Positions 1 through 11,897 of a stretch of 64,000 bases of DNA are shown in pieces. Origin of the DNA: Rostrohypoxylon terebratum (taxonomy: Eukaryota > Ascomycota > Sordariomycetes > Xylariales > Hypoxylaceae). The notes under the pieces are model-generated. The model saw nothing but the letters and a program-made list of their open reading frames with translations, searched no databases and had not been told where the DNA came from. How positions within the stretch are numbered: position 1 is the first letter of the stretch; each line of letters opens with the position of its first letter. The DNA lies in contig MU385919.1 of assembly GCA_022497145.1 (NCBI GenBank), forward strand, positions 115,518 to 179,517. Direction: 5' to 3'. Made by a program: the position numbers and the translations under genes.

Positions 1-1575
1 CTGGTCAGCTTCAGCGTCGACAGCCTCGCCTACAACCTCCTTTTCGATACCCTGCTCGGCAGCGGCAGCGGCAGCGCGGTCATCCCTCTCGTCGATGTTG
101 TCCACGTCCTTAGGCGTGGCAAGACCGGTGTCCTGGTTCTCCTGGTTCTGCTCGTTCTCTTCCTCGATCAGATCCTGCTGCTCCTTGAGAACCTCGAGTC
201 GCTGCTTGTTGGTGGCGGCACCCTCAGCATTGTGCACCTCGAGTTCGATTTCGTGGTACAGCTCTTCGGGAATGGACGACAGCACACCAGTCAAAGCCTC
301 TATCTGACTCTGGAATCCGCCCTCGGTCTTTTGGCCGTACATGTAAGCGCTGCTGAGCACGAGGAGCGTCGAGGGGACACCATGCTTCAACCGTAAGTCC
401 AACCAGGATTGAAGGTCTTCCCGTAGTCTAGCAGGGGATACACCGTGCGTTTTGATACCTCGGCTGGCACATGCCGTCTGGAGCTCAGCAACGTTAAGAC
501 TGTCAACGCCCTCGAAGCTGATCGCCTTGTCATCTCTCTTGATTTGTCGCATTCTGTGACGAATCTGGTATCGGAGCATGATGTCCGTCCCGAACGTGTT
601 CAAGTTCATGTAACGGCACATAGACACCAACTGCGGCCTCGACAAGTTGTCGAGAGTCAGGTCATCCCTAAAAGCCTTGCAAACTTTGATGACATCTTCC
701 GTGCTTGGCTGCTCTCCGGTAGCGCGCAATTTTCGGAAGAACGTAGCAAACTCCTCCTTCTGTGTCGTGCTAGGCGACAGGGGCAAGCCAGTCTCTTTCA
801 AGGTGTCTCGAAGGAACTGGCTGACCTCCTTACGGGTTGCTCGCAGTGTCGCAGCTTTCTTGTCCTTGGATTGTTGAGCTTCGTATGTGCTGGGAAGCAG
901 GTTGGGGAACAGCTTGAGGGCGATGGGAAGAAGGGCTTCGGCAAAAGGAACGATGACGAAAACCGAGAAGGGCACTAGACGACCAAGATCTTGGACGGTC
1001 CGCTGGAGTTGTCGGTTCTCTCGTCGGGTAAGTTCGTAGCCTGCGGCCATCTTCAGTGCTAGCTTGCTGCTGATTTTCACTTCAGTAGCAAGAAGTTTTG
1101 TGCCATCCCAGTAGTGCTGGACCTCATGCTTTATCTTCTGTCCAAGGGTTAACTTCTTTTCCTGCTTTTCCTCTTGTTTCTCAACCTCGGAGTCCTTCTT
1201 TTCAGCCAAGTCGGTCAAAGTCTTGGGCTCCGCAACAGCGGCTAGTGTTGTCTTTACTGCCGCGACATCTTGGGTAGGCTCTGTCTTAAGCTCGGCCGCC
1301 TTCTTCGCAGATGACTCTGTTTTGGGGAGCGGTTTCTTAGCTTGCTCAGCGTTAAATCCGGGAGGCGGGCCATTATGCGGGCCAACTGAATGCCGTTCGG
1401 TTGATATGCTTCGAATAGGGATCAGAAGTGCTCGCGCCATAAGATCTGAGGGTAATTGTTGATTTCGGCGTCCGAGGTAAGCTGATGGTAGAGAAAGGCC
1501 GGGCCGAGCCGCCGTCCTACCCGCAAAGGGGTTTATAAGCACTGCCCTCTGGGCAGCTTTGGAAGAAGCGCTCAT
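1..1575 (-). CDS. mdm38: LETM1/Mdm38-family mitochondrial inner-membrane protein (3' end cut by window edge)
   Basis: An uninterrupted reading frame runs on the minus strand from an ATG at 1575 to the window edge (525 codons seen, no stop). The N-terminus is rich in Arg, Ser and Ala with few acids, as expected for a mitochondrial presequence. A Lys/Glu-rich stretch follows, then a hydrophobic segment at about residues 195-225 containing LVPFSVFVIVPFAEALLPIA, which is the single membrane span of the LETM1 family. The ribosome-binding-like LETM1 domain follows (LSRPQLVSMCRYMNLNTFG; a SAP-like ARLREDLQSWLDLRLK segment), then a Glu/Gln-rich coiled-coil tail. Yeast Mdm38 and human LETM1 act in mitochondrial K+/H+ and Ca2+ homeostasis and in membrane insertion of proteins. 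No intron is needed. Family assignment is secure; only the C-terminal end is missing. Confidence 0.93.
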   Translation of the reverse strand, partial: MSASSKAAQRAVLINPFAGRTAARPGLSLPSAYLGRRNQQLPSDLMARALLIPIRSISTERHSVGPHNGPPPGFNAEQAKKPLPKTESSAKKAAELKTEPTQDVAAVKTTLAAVAEPKTLTDLAEKKDSEVEKQEEKQEKKLTLGQKIKHEVQHYWDGTKLLATEVKISSKLALKMAAGYELTRRENRQLQRTVQDLGRLVPFSVFVIVPFAEALLPIALKLFPNLLPSTYEAQQSKDKKAATLRATRKEVSQFLRDTLKETGLPLSPSTTQKEEFATFFRKLRATGEQPSTEDVIKVCKAFRDDLTLDNLSRPQLVSMCRYMNLNTFGTDIMLRYQIRHRMRQIKRDDKAISFEGVDSLNVAELQTACASRGIKTHGVSPARLREDLQSWLDLRLKHGVPSTLLVLSSAYMYGQKTEGGFQSQIEALTGVLSSIPEELYHEIELEVHNAEGAATNKQRLEVLKEQQDLIEEENEQNQENQDTGLATPKDVDNIDERDDRAAAAAAEQGIEKEVVGEAVDAEADQ

Positions 1576-2432
1576 TTCGAAGTGAGGATAACGGTATACT
1601 CTAGATACCTTTGCAGGTATAATATGGAAGGAAAGGCGACTCGGATAGAAGGGATGGTGGTGTTTGTTTGTGGACGCGTAGACGTGAGTAAGCGTACCTG
1701 GTAGAAAAGGATCGGAATGAAGTTGAACGGTTGAAAGGGCTGCTTTTCATTTCCATGAGCAGGTTAATTAAGGTTAGGTAGGTGCAATAGCCCGATAAGT
1801 CCGTCGGGCATGTTAATCACGTGCTGATAGTAGGGATCTGGTCCGTTCTTTTCTTCCTCTCTCCTTCTTCTCCTTCTTTTTTTACCCAACAGATCTCCGG
1901 ACATTCCCGGCTACGACTTGATTAGATAATTGTATATCCACTCTGATCCACCAATGACATCAGAGCCCTCTCAGTTGGAGCCATCTGGCGATTCAAGCAG
2001 TCAAGGTACGTATGTATTGTTATGCTCTATTCAAGGTTGGCATTACCTTACATAATCAACATAATGCCACTAATTTATTATACAAATTAAATTATGCGGA
2101 TGATACGAATTGTACATTTAACACAAAATAGAATAATGATTGACATGTCAACGATGTCGACGTCGATGTCAATAATGCCGACGATGATAGAATAATAGAA
2201 TCCATTTGCACCGACCGGGTATCTAGAAATACATGTATTTCAAAAAGAGATGATGATAAAACTCGCCAGACTCCAGATGCTCGCTTTGCCAAATGCTATG
2301 CTTGCCTTTCCCCTTAACTTTTTTTTTCCTGGGCCATAACGTTTACAAGATAAGAAATACAACAATTTCAAAGACAATATGTGACAGTTAGAAGCAATCA
2401 AGGGGAAAAGATACTAATGGCCATCAGTCCTG
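1576..2432. other. Intergenic region upstream of the LETM1 gene
   Basis: This stretch holds the 5' flank of the LETM1 gene, with a CT-rich tract near 1850-1885, and the 3' flank of the STB6-like gene. The only coding-like item is an isolated plus-strand ATG at 1953 giving 17 codons (start MTSEPSQLEPSGDSSSQ) before a GTACGT donor-like site at about 2006. I found no continuing exon before the convergent gene. The segment 2140-2190 is rich in GATGTCGACG-type short repeats. Confidence 0.5.
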
Positions 2433-5251
2433 TTATGACTGTGGTTTTGACGTTGACTTTGACTCGGGCTTCGATGCTAGTCGTGGCCTCGTAATATTCG
2501 GACCTGTTCCAATGCCTGTAAGGGTCCGTACAGCCCAATGTAACCAACTCTCCGTCTCGAGCTGCTGCTTCAGCTCATCTGCTCTCCGCTCTACATCATT
2601 GACCTGTATCTCGAACTGAGCTACTCCATCCTCGACGTCCTGCACGCGGGAGACGAGAGCATTAATCTCGTATTCCAGCTTGGCCGCCTGCACTCCTACC
2701 TCCCCAAGAGCTTCTGTGATACGTGCTCGCTGCTCCGCGGCCGCCTCCTGCGAATTGTCCTTAGCACGCCGGTATGCGTCGATGCGCTGCTCGTATATGT
2801 CTTGCAAGTCGTCTTGCTGTTGTGCGTAGAGATCGTCGATGTCTTCGATCTCCTTAATCTTCGCATCGACCCAAGGCTCAATACTCTGCTTCACATCAAG
2901 GACGTTCACATACAGATTTCTAGCAATTTCTGTCAGATATGCATGTTTCTCTGATGGTGCCATATTGTCCGTCTCGTCATCTTGGCCCATCTCGGCCACT
3001 TCCTCCCACCGAAGAACAGCTTCTTCAGCATCCCCAAAGGATAGTCTCCGGGCCCATCGCGCTTCATTCGGAGCACGGCGGTCCGGAGGCCGCGAGACAC
3101 CTATGCTGTGCCGTCTGTATAGCTTAGATAAGACGGTACTGAACTGTTGTTCCACTTCCACGAATGGCCCTTGCAAGTCGCCCTCAGCAACAACGGAGTC
3201 GGCTACTGAGGACTCGACGGCCGCGGTGACCTCATTTCGTATATCCATAGCACGCAGGTTCCGTCTATCGTCACTATGAACAGGCTTCGGGGCCTCACCG
3301 TTCAAGTGAACGGTCGATCGCGGCTCCTTAGCAAGTAAGTCCTCCGTCCCTCGTCCTAGTGAAGCCATAGATGCCGGTGCGGTCTCGATTTCTTTTTCTT
3401 TCTTCATGACATTGAGGTACTCCTCCGGCTTGTTCTTCCAGGTAAACGCCCTACCGACTTGACCTGGACCTGGACTCGGACTCACTAATAGTCCCACCGA
3501 AGAGTCCGACAACACAGACGACCGTGGCCCCGATATGGTGGTTTCCGAAGACTCGTCTTTCGATGACCGGCTGTTGTGGCCTCGTAGACCGCCTCCACTG
3601 TAGACTGCATCTTTTATTCGACCGAGACCTGATCGAGCATCCCTAGCAACACTCTTAAACCCACGGCGAAGTGCATCCCTGTCCCCTGGGCTGTCTGCTA
3701 CACTAACCGCAGAACCAGACGCCGGGGTGGTGGAATACACACCTGAATTTTCTTGGCGACGCGAATCCCCATCTTCTTCCAAAGGTAACGAATGTACCCT
3801 TTTGGCTTGACTGGAAAGGTCATCTTTACCGAACAGAATATTGTTCATGTCCGATATCGGTTTTTCGTGATTATCCGGATTTGAACGCTTAGGTTTACCA
3901 TGCCACAGCCATTTTGCACGTTCCCCAGATGCTAGGCTGATAAACCTGTCAAGATCTAGACCTTCGATGTCACCGATCCCTCCTTTATCTCGACCACCGA
4001 CCATGCCGAGAACGATTTCGCCTCGCTTCCCACCTATCTCCGTCATCGTCGACTTAACCGCCCTTTGCACACCCCAACCTTCGCCAGCGGCGGCCTTCGC
4101 CGTCACTGCGTGAAGCTTATGCATAGTCTGTCGATCTAATCGGCGACTCCTCTCTAGTTTCTGGTACTTCTGAAAATGATAGATACCCTTCTCAGTTGCC
4201 TCGATATCGAAGACATCCTTGGAAACAGGTGCTCCATAGTAACTCAGCCTATTACGAGCACCGATCAATAGGCCAAGGAGCGCAGCGACAGTCGTAGGTC
4301 CCAAAATACCATCGGCGGGTTCTATGTTATAATATTCGGCTCCAAACTCGGTCCACCAATTCCCGATAGCCGTTTCGGTAACATCGCACAATAATCCATC
4401 GATGTATACCTGCTCTAGCTTTCCGAAAAGAAATAGAGCCACTTGACACATCTTGACCAATTCGAGGACGGCATCGGGGAACGGTATCTTGTTGGTCGTC
4501 TTATACAGCTGATAGAATTTCGTCTGAGCCGCGGGGGCAGGATCGGATAAAGTCATCCCAGATCGACCGGAGCATCCTAATCTTTTAAGGTCTTCATTGA
4601 CGTTAAACTCCCTTCGATGTGTCTTTATATCACCATCGGGAACAAGTATGACAGTCAAGGCAGAAGGAAAGCTGCTCAAGTTCGTGACCATCAACTCCCC
4701 CAGATTCGTATCCTTCGGTCGCGCATGATATTGTTGGATGGCCTTGAAGTAGGTGCGCAACCCTCGCGACCAAGCTTTCTCATCGGCCGGGACGCCCAAT
4801 ACTCCAACAACAACAGAATGTTTCTCATCCCCGGTATACGTAACGATGACATGTGTCGGTGACTGGCGGGAACAAGCCCATTGTTCGACGAGGTACAATT
4901 CGTAACCTTTAAGTTCCTGTCTTCGCTCGACGACACTAACGCAAGAGTCCTCTTCTAGGTATCTATGTACGGCAACATTAGCAGTGCTGCAACTATCCAA
5001 CTCGAAACCATCTAACAAATAGCTGGGGTGACATACCTAAAAGCTACGGGATCCGGAATAACAACACGGCGACGGGATGCAGCGGGTGCAGGTGTGGGAG
5101 CAGGAGTAGTCTGGCGAGAGTCGAGGGAAGCTGTTGACCTATCCAGTTGGCCCGGAACCAAACTCTTCTGCGACGATGCCCTCATCAATGCGGAATCTTC
5201 GTCTCGGTGAACCCTGGGCTCACTCGAGGATACAAGCGGTCGCAACGACAT
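2433..5251 (-). CDS. STB6-like (Sin3-associated) protein
   Basis: Two exons on the minus strand, 5251-5037 and 4962-2433, give 914 aa. The 74-bp intron (5036-4963) has a GTATGT donor and a CATAG acceptor. Splicing joins DPVAFR to YLEEDSCVSVVERR in frame, restoring the DPVAFRYLE motif typical of the STB6-like N-terminal domain (about residues 60-330), which continues with GYELYLVEQWACSR and later FYQLYKTTNKIPFPDAVLELV. The middle third is Ser/Pro-rich and probably disordered. Residues about 690-860 form a long coiled coil (IKEIEDIDDLYAQQQDDLQD and onward). Yeast Stb2/Stb6 were found as Sin3-binding proteins, so a role in a histone deacetylase complex is likely but inferred. An in-frame ATG at 5341 would add 30 residues. 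I chose 5251 because the extra residues look unlike conserved sequence. Confidence 0.83.
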
Positions 5252-6380
5252 AGTTGCACTACTGTCCCTCGGATTCGTGATGTTTTTATGTGCATTGTGT
5301 GCCGAGCCGTAACAAGAACATAGCGATCGATAGTTTGACACAGGTCAGGATGACTTTCGGTTCGTATCGAGTGTCTGGTATAATACGATATGAAGGTGTG
5401 GAAAGTTGGAAAGTTGGCATGTGACGGTGATTTCGGATGTTACGTTGGAAAGGTAGCTGGTGAATTGGCTGGAAATAGCTGGATTAGATTGGCAGGTATG
5501 CTGTACATGCCTAAATTCGTTGTAAGGGAGGCAAGCACAGGAGCTCAGCTGCCCTGACTGCCTGAATGGCCCCTGAAATAGCCGGCTCTAGTTATGTACT
5601 CTAACTAAACGTAGTAGTTCCAGGGGAATGCCAGAATGAACGTTGCCCCATTGTGGGGTTATGCGTCATTGTTCAACGTGAATGGACCGAGAAGGGCAGA
5701 CCCGCATACGTTCTTGCCATCATGAAAAAAAACAGTCAATATCCGAGCCAAATGATAGGACCACATGGCACACCTCCCCACCTACCTATAGGTATCTCCC
5801 GGCGTGCCAACTAACTGCAGTACAAAGTAGACCCATTGAATCTAAAGTCTTAGTGATTGAAAAAGTCTCATCAGGGTTTTAGTATCCGCATTTGATTGGA
5901 TGTACTAGATACCCATCCTTTGGTTTTTTGCAGGTCAATGTACCTGTAGTTAGTTTGCAGTTTGGGAGGTACAGGTCTCCGCAATATCTACCTAGACATA
6001 TTTAGACTGTATCTTTAAGGTAGTAATTCCAAGGTAGGGTAATCATCTTATCCTTATCGGTATCGTACCGTACCTTGAGAGATCAGCTCACCATTCAATC
6101 TTCTCAATATTCTTAATAGCACTCAACTCATTCACTACTCAAACTCGCGACCACCCCGATGACAACTATGAAACTTCAACGACCATAAATTCACCGGGGC
6201 CGTATTAATAATCCATAGATTGACAAGGCGCTCATTCTACTCGACGTAAACAATAGCATCATCATCATCATCATCGTCATCATCATCAACACCTGATCCG
6301 ACAGTAGGCTACACCTTTGAATAAGTGAACGACAACCATTCTCTGCCATTCCATATTCAGTATCGAACATCCATGCAACA
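5252..6380. promoter_or_regulatory. Divergent promoter region between the STB6-like gene and rmd5
   Basis: About 1.1 kb separates the two divergent starts. It contains a poly(CAT) microsatellite at about 6257-6288 (one CGT interruption) and C/A-rich sequence just before the rmd5 ATG, probably 5' UTR. No credible ORF was seen on either strand. Confidence 0.45.
6257..6288. repeat. (CAT)n microsatellite in the rmd5 5' flank
   Basis: A near-perfect trinucleotide run of CAT units, with one CGT variant, about 95 bp before the rmd5 start codon. It probably lies in the 5' UTR. Confidence 0.85.
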
Positions 6381-7784
6381 ATGGCCGTCCTACAGTTGCA
6401 GAAGGATCTCGAGAAGCTGAGTAATTCAGCTAAATTGGCAGATGCGGTTCAAGATGTAGACCGTATCATCGAACTGTTAACTAGTGCGAGGGAGAAGGTA
6501 GCAGCAGGTAAAGCTCATTTCCAACCCTCTTCAATCAATCCTCCGAAGCATCAAGATGCGTTTCATTACATGACCGGATACTAAATATCTCATCTCTTAG
6601 CAAACGACCCGCATACGACATGCTTGACCCTCACGAAATTGCAGAACCCGATCAAGGAAGAACTAGATGGACTGAACCGTGATTTGAATCAAGTGTACAA
6701 AGCATGGAACGAATTCAACAAGTCTCTCAAGACGGCCTTCACCAAGGACACCCTACCTACTGAACACGATCCCATGGAGCCCCATTCGGCTCTCATCAAT
6801 CGCGCCATAGCCATGCACTTGCTGCGAGAGGGTCAATTTGGTGTAGCTTCGACCTTTATCAACGAGATCCAGCCATCTTCCCAGACCCAGTCGAACTTGC
6901 GTTCACCAACCGAAATGTCACCTTCTACGTCCACACTACATCCTCTTCCCTCCCACAGCCAACCCCCCACGGATACCGTCATCACAGATGCTGACATTCC
7001 CTCCGATCTGACAGCTTTCCAGTCACAGGCGTTACAATCTTCCTTCGCCGACATGTACTCAATTCTTTCCTCCCTCAAAGCCCACAACTTACTCCCCGCA
7101 ATAAATTGGGCTAGGGAAAACCATGTAGAGCTCGAGGCTCGAGGTTCGAATCTGGAATTCGAACTTTGCAAATTACAGTACATATGGTTATTCAAGGGGC
7201 CGTCTGAGAACGGGCTGCCCGATACGGCGGATAACGGAGTATTAGGCGCACTGAAATATGGCCAGGCAACATTTTATCGTTTTTCCCAACGCCACCTCCG
7301 CGAAATCCAGCAACTCGCCGCCGCTTTGTTATATTCACCGAATATAAAAGAGTCACCTTATGCTGCCGTCTTCGACATCTCGGCGGCATTTGAGGAGGTG
7401 GCGTCATCGTTCACGCGTGAATTCTGCTCCCTATTGGGATTATCGGCCGAGTCGCCTCTCTACGTAGCGGCGACTGCCGGCGCCCTCGCTTTACCTGTAC
7501 TGGCCAAGTACACCTCTCTAGCGAAGGCAAAGGGTACGGAGTGGACAACAACGGATGAGCTAGCGTTCGAGACACCACTTCCGAAGAGTATGATGTACCA
7601 TTCCATCTTCGTCTGCCCCGTCAGTAGAGGCCAGACCACGGAGTCGAACCCTCCGGTTATCCTACCCTGCGGTCACGTTTTGGCAAAGGAGAGTTTGCTA
7701 AAATTGGCCAAAGGCAGCCGATACAAGTGCCCCTACTGTCCCAGCGAAGGCATCGTTAAGGACGCTAAGGAAATCATCTTATAA
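6381..7784 (+). CDS. rmd5: GID/CTLH E3 ubiquitin ligase RING subunit Rmd5 (Gid2)
   Basis: Two exons, 6381-6507 and 6601-7784, encode 436 aa. The 93-bp intron (GTAAAG...TTAG) restores REKVAAANDPHTT in frame. The C-terminus carries the degenerate Gid-type RING: CPVSRGQTTESNPPVILPCG, then HVLAKESLLKL and YKCPYCP, ending DAKEIIL as in RMND5/Rmd5 proteins. Upstream are a LisH-like piece (SALINRAIAMHLLREGQFGVAS) and CTLH/CRA helices (ADMYSILSSLKAHNLLPAINWARENHVELE). The CPV...CGH...CPYC pattern and the length separate it from its partner Fyv10/Gid9/MAEA. In yeast the complex degrades gluconeogenic enzymes after glucose addition. The gene is divergent from the STB6-like gene. Assignment is firm. Confidence 0.93.
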
Positions 7785-10702
7785 GGTGGAAGTGGATCCT
7801 CATCACCAACCATTCCTTGCAACAGCAAGATGGGTATCTTGGGCGTAACGTGAGAATTAGGTTGGATTGTGGTTGCGGCGCATGGCGAGGTGTAAGGCAG
7901 GTTGCTTGTTCATGGCTAGGGTACGGTTAGGCGTTCGGTTCATTGAGTTGCAGGACAACTCTAGGCTTGGGCTTGGGCTGAAACACTCCTTTTTTGATGT
8001 AGATACCATTTTACGGAAAGTAAATATATGTTACGAAAGACTTGCTTATGAGATATTTGAGCTCTGCTCAACTTGGGTCGTCCCCCTTGAGAGCACCTCA
8101 TTGCGACGTAATGCAGACGACCGTGTGTTGCCTTTACTTAGGTCTATTCTTGAAAATTTCATTCGTCGTCGCTCAGATCGAATGAGTGCATCCACGGATT
8201 TGAGAAGCTTATCCGATGTCTCACAAGTCGCTTCGTAACCACGATAGTTCGTCTTCGCCCCTCTTCCCCGTATCAGACTCATTTTCTCCTCATCAGCCCG
8301 CCGAAACGTCAGATCTTAGTTTTCTATCTTTCACAGGATATCGAAACCTGATTATGAACCCAGGTAAGCTAATAAGAATAGTATAATCTTGAGCAACATA
8401 GCATCTACTCAACCCATTCTCCAATCCCTCTCGTGATTCGGACATCAATTTATTCCCACTAACACCACCACTGTCCTATATATATATCCGCTTCAACAAA
8501 CGGTTTTCCACTAGATCAAATACAGTCACTCCTATTATTTTGGGCTGAGTGTTTCTGAAAATCCGTCTAATTTTTTTCAGCGTCTGGGGAAAGTTTAGTA
8601 TGATTGGTTATATATATGCACGTATTTGCTCTGACAGTGTGAGGAGAGGAAAGGATGTGAAGCAATCATCACCATTTAGATATAAATATCAAGAGGTTCG
8701 TTGGCAGCTCAACTTTGCACATATATATACTTCTCTCCTATACCATATCGAATTACCTTCACAGCGGCAATTGACTTTATCTAAATATAACAGAGTTTTC
8801 CCAGATATTCCCGAAAACCTTACACCAAGGCGTCACCACAATGCTGTTTAACTTTAAAACAATGACCAGATTCAATACCTCCAAGCTTGAAAATGCTATA
8901 AATGGATACCTTTTTACCCTACCTCTACCTAGAGCCTTGAACTCCATCGTTTAGCTCCTATAGTAATAAAAGGACGTCATTTATAATTCCTATCAAATAA
9001 CAAGAATTTATTCATATTCCGACATTACGGCATACGATACAATTGCTTCGATACGATACTAATACAACCTTCAACGTCATAAGGTTAATGACGGTGACAG
9101 TATTGTAGTATTTACAATATCTAACAAAGTTGAAGCAGTTTTGCTAGGTCCTTCGATAAGGCATTGCTTCACGTACTACACAGCACCGGTTCACGGTAAC
9201 TCGAGCGCCATGCTATCTACCATCGCAATAGATGCCCTTCTAACTAAGTACGTATGAGGCGCCCTCGAGATACTTTCATCAATGCCCCTTCCAATATATA
9301 TATACTCCAAGCCTTTTCAGTAAATCAACTTTTCCCCTTTTTTTCGCATCGCAATGTTCGCTGTACACACGACTTATCCCTTGGACCTCGGGATTCCGAC
9401 GCCGCTCATGCTCAGCTTCGACGCTGTGTGCCCTTCAGCAATTAATACTCATCACGAGTTCCGCTCTCGAGAAGCCGTGGGTCCTGGCGGAGTCAGTATT
9501 CGCGACCTACGCCGCGCCGGCGTCTCCTTGGGGTCCACCGTGACGCGGCAGTTTGCGCGGACGGGGCTCGGGGTAAAAAAACTTGGCTACCTACCGAATA
9601 TAGAGGGATGTCATTTTTTTTTAACAACCACCTGAAGGTTGGATGGATGCATTCCGGATGGATGCATTCCGGAGAATGTCAAGCTACCGGCTACATCATT
9701 CCCCTCTGGCACCGAGACTCCTAGAATATGAGATAAAACCAAGAGACAGATGGGATTCGCCGTGAGCACCAAACGATCCGAACTGCATCGACGAGGAACC
9801 CCTCAAGCGCCCTAATGAATAATTGCGATGGTGCGATGGGCTACATTCACGAGTATACGCGAACATATTCGCAAACTCTTACAAAGGGGCTGTTCGAGCT
9901 AGCCAGTTCATGTCATAAGAATCATATGTATTAGACAGATCTGCTAATCAGAAGAAACACATTGCCGAACGATCGTAGTTGAACGTTGTTTGAAATGTAC
10001 TTGCGTAGATATAGTCCAAGACCTCACGTCGCGATACTACACACAACACTTCATTGAGAATAAACCATAACATCAACTTCTTACTTCAACCCCGAGCTTC
10101 GGTCCCGCGTCAGACTCGGACAACTCACAAAGCAGACAATCAAACACCAAGTCATCGCAGCAACAGCCCGTCAAGCATACTCGAACAATATATACCATTA
10201 GCAGAATTTCAATTTTCATTCCGCTGACTAACTTAACTACATGACGCGTCCTTGAAAGTCCGAGTTTCCGTCATCTCTAATCGCGGGGAAAAAAAAACCC
10301 CCCGAACTTACTATGCAACCCGTTGAACCCAGAAATATCGAACTGGGGGTATTCCATTTATTGATTTCTTTTTTTCCCCTTACCACGTTAGTTGGTTCAC
10401 AGCGTCTGCCTCTTCCCAGCTGGGCGTATGCTATATCCAAATCGACCGAACTCGTGAGTCGGTCGGGCGGTTTCGGGGATTAAAAAGCAGTGATATGTCC
10501 TATGTCCTATAACTCCTTCGAGGACTGAACCTAGATTCGATTGCCGAACGCCCAAAAGAAAATTGTGTCCATGAAAAACCATGCCTCCTCTCATTCTAAG
10601 AGAGGGGCCACTGCACTCGGCTGGATATCTGGAAGATGCTATAAAAAGGAAAGGTCATCGATTCATTTCGCCCTGTTTATCTATATGCCACCTATATACC
10701 CT
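7785..10702. other. Gene-poor, AT-rich intergenic region
   Basis: About 2.9 kb between rmd5 and the UPF0658 gene. It includes AT-rich tracts with TATATA runs (about 8478-8490, 8700-8730, 9291-9304) and a tandem 15-bp duplication at 9641-9670. Short ORFs on both strands (for example 7867-8238 plus, 8046-8282 minus, 9354-9635 plus) have no recognisable domain and overlap one another. I see no supported gene here. Confidence 0.5.
9641..9670. repeat. Tandem duplication of a 15-bp unit
   Basis: The unit GGATGGATGCATTCC occurs twice back to back with no mismatch. Likely replication slippage; no function proposed. Confidence 0.9.
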
Positions 10703-11897
10703 TTAATCGATCGTCATTCTGCTCGGTATTTGCGGCTGTTTGACGTCGTGCATCGAGTAGCTGGCTTGGTCCTTGTCGATCTCTTGTCGGGGCGTGTTTA
10801 GGTGGTGCTTGAGACCAGCGCCAAAGTTTAGCATGCATACGAGACCATTTATGATGGTTAGAATGATGAGGATGATAGTGAGAACCGCGAAGGCCGTCAA
10901 CGACTTGCGGACGGGCATGTAGTATTGGGCTTCCCTGGGATCGAAGATTCGTGCCAGCTTGTAGATGAAGTAGGTTAGGCCTCCAAGATAGAGAACCATA
11001 ACAATCATCATACCGAATTTCCACTCGCGTCGAGTAAACCAGGCGGCACAGAGGAGGATGATAATGGTGACGGGAATCGCGACGGCTGTCAATATGAACT
11101 CGGCGGTGGTCTTGCCTCCTACAACGACTAAGAATTGAATGGTGAATCCGACAAAGAAGAAGAAATCGAACTTCAAGAGAGCGATATAGATCTGCAAAAC
11201 TCATCAGTTCGGAGCTAGAGTATTAGATCGGTATATACGAACCTGGTAGTGAAGGAAACGCTTCTTCATCCTATAATCAGCCCCTATGTGTTTAAGGATA
11301 TCCCAAGCGAATTCCTGGTATAGCTTCCAGGCAATGAAACTAAGAAGGACGGTGACTAAGGAGATGATGCATGGAATGGCAATCAGGACGCCTTGAACCT
11401 CGTCCCAGATCTCTAGATGGTTGAAAGCATTGTAGCTTATTAATCTGGTAATGGCGACATGGATCTGGTCGATCTGTAGGGCGCTGTAGACGAGGAAAGC
11501 GAGATTCGCAATGCAAAGACCAATAATCTGAATCGTATTCTTCATGCGGAGCGCATCCCAAACTAGTACGATATCGTAGATGAAGGCAAGCATAAGTAAA
11601 CCTAAGAAGGTGGGAATGGTCTTGGTTTGAGCTTTGCCATCCTCTTTGTTTTGACCCCAATCTGCGTCGCTCATGTCTCGTAAGCCGGACTGGAACTGGG
11701 AGAAGGTGTATCTATAATTATTTGCTATTAGCTTAGCGCTTCAAGGTACAACGAGCGATGGTGACCTACGACTCAAAGGCGATGCAAATGATGGCCTGGA
11801 TTGCAGCGACGATGAAAAATAGACGAGGCCATTTCCTAGTGAAGATCTCTCCTGTAGACTTCGCTACACTGCTTGCCCGGCTGCTCTTGGACGCCAT
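10703..11897 (-). CDS. UPF0658 family Golgi apparatus membrane protein
   Basis: Three exons on the minus strand, 11897-11770, 11711-11243 and 11191-10703, give 361 aa. Introns of 58 bp (GTAGGT...TATAG) and 51 bp (GTTCGT...TGCAG) restore the frame exactly (AFESYTFSQFQ and FLHYQIYIALLKFDFFF). The protein has about seven to eight hydrophobic spans, for example WPRLFFIVAAIQAIICIAF, GLLMLAFIYDIVLVW, VLIAIPCIISLVTVLLSF, FFFFVGFTIQFLVVV and LTAFAVLTIILIILTIINGL. The order and the LLKFDFFFFVGFTIQF motif match the fungal UPF0658 family known from fission yeast Golgi localisation. The biochemical role is unknown. The short soluble C-tail is polar. The start at 11897 follows directly upstream of the first membrane span. 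Confidence 0.85.
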
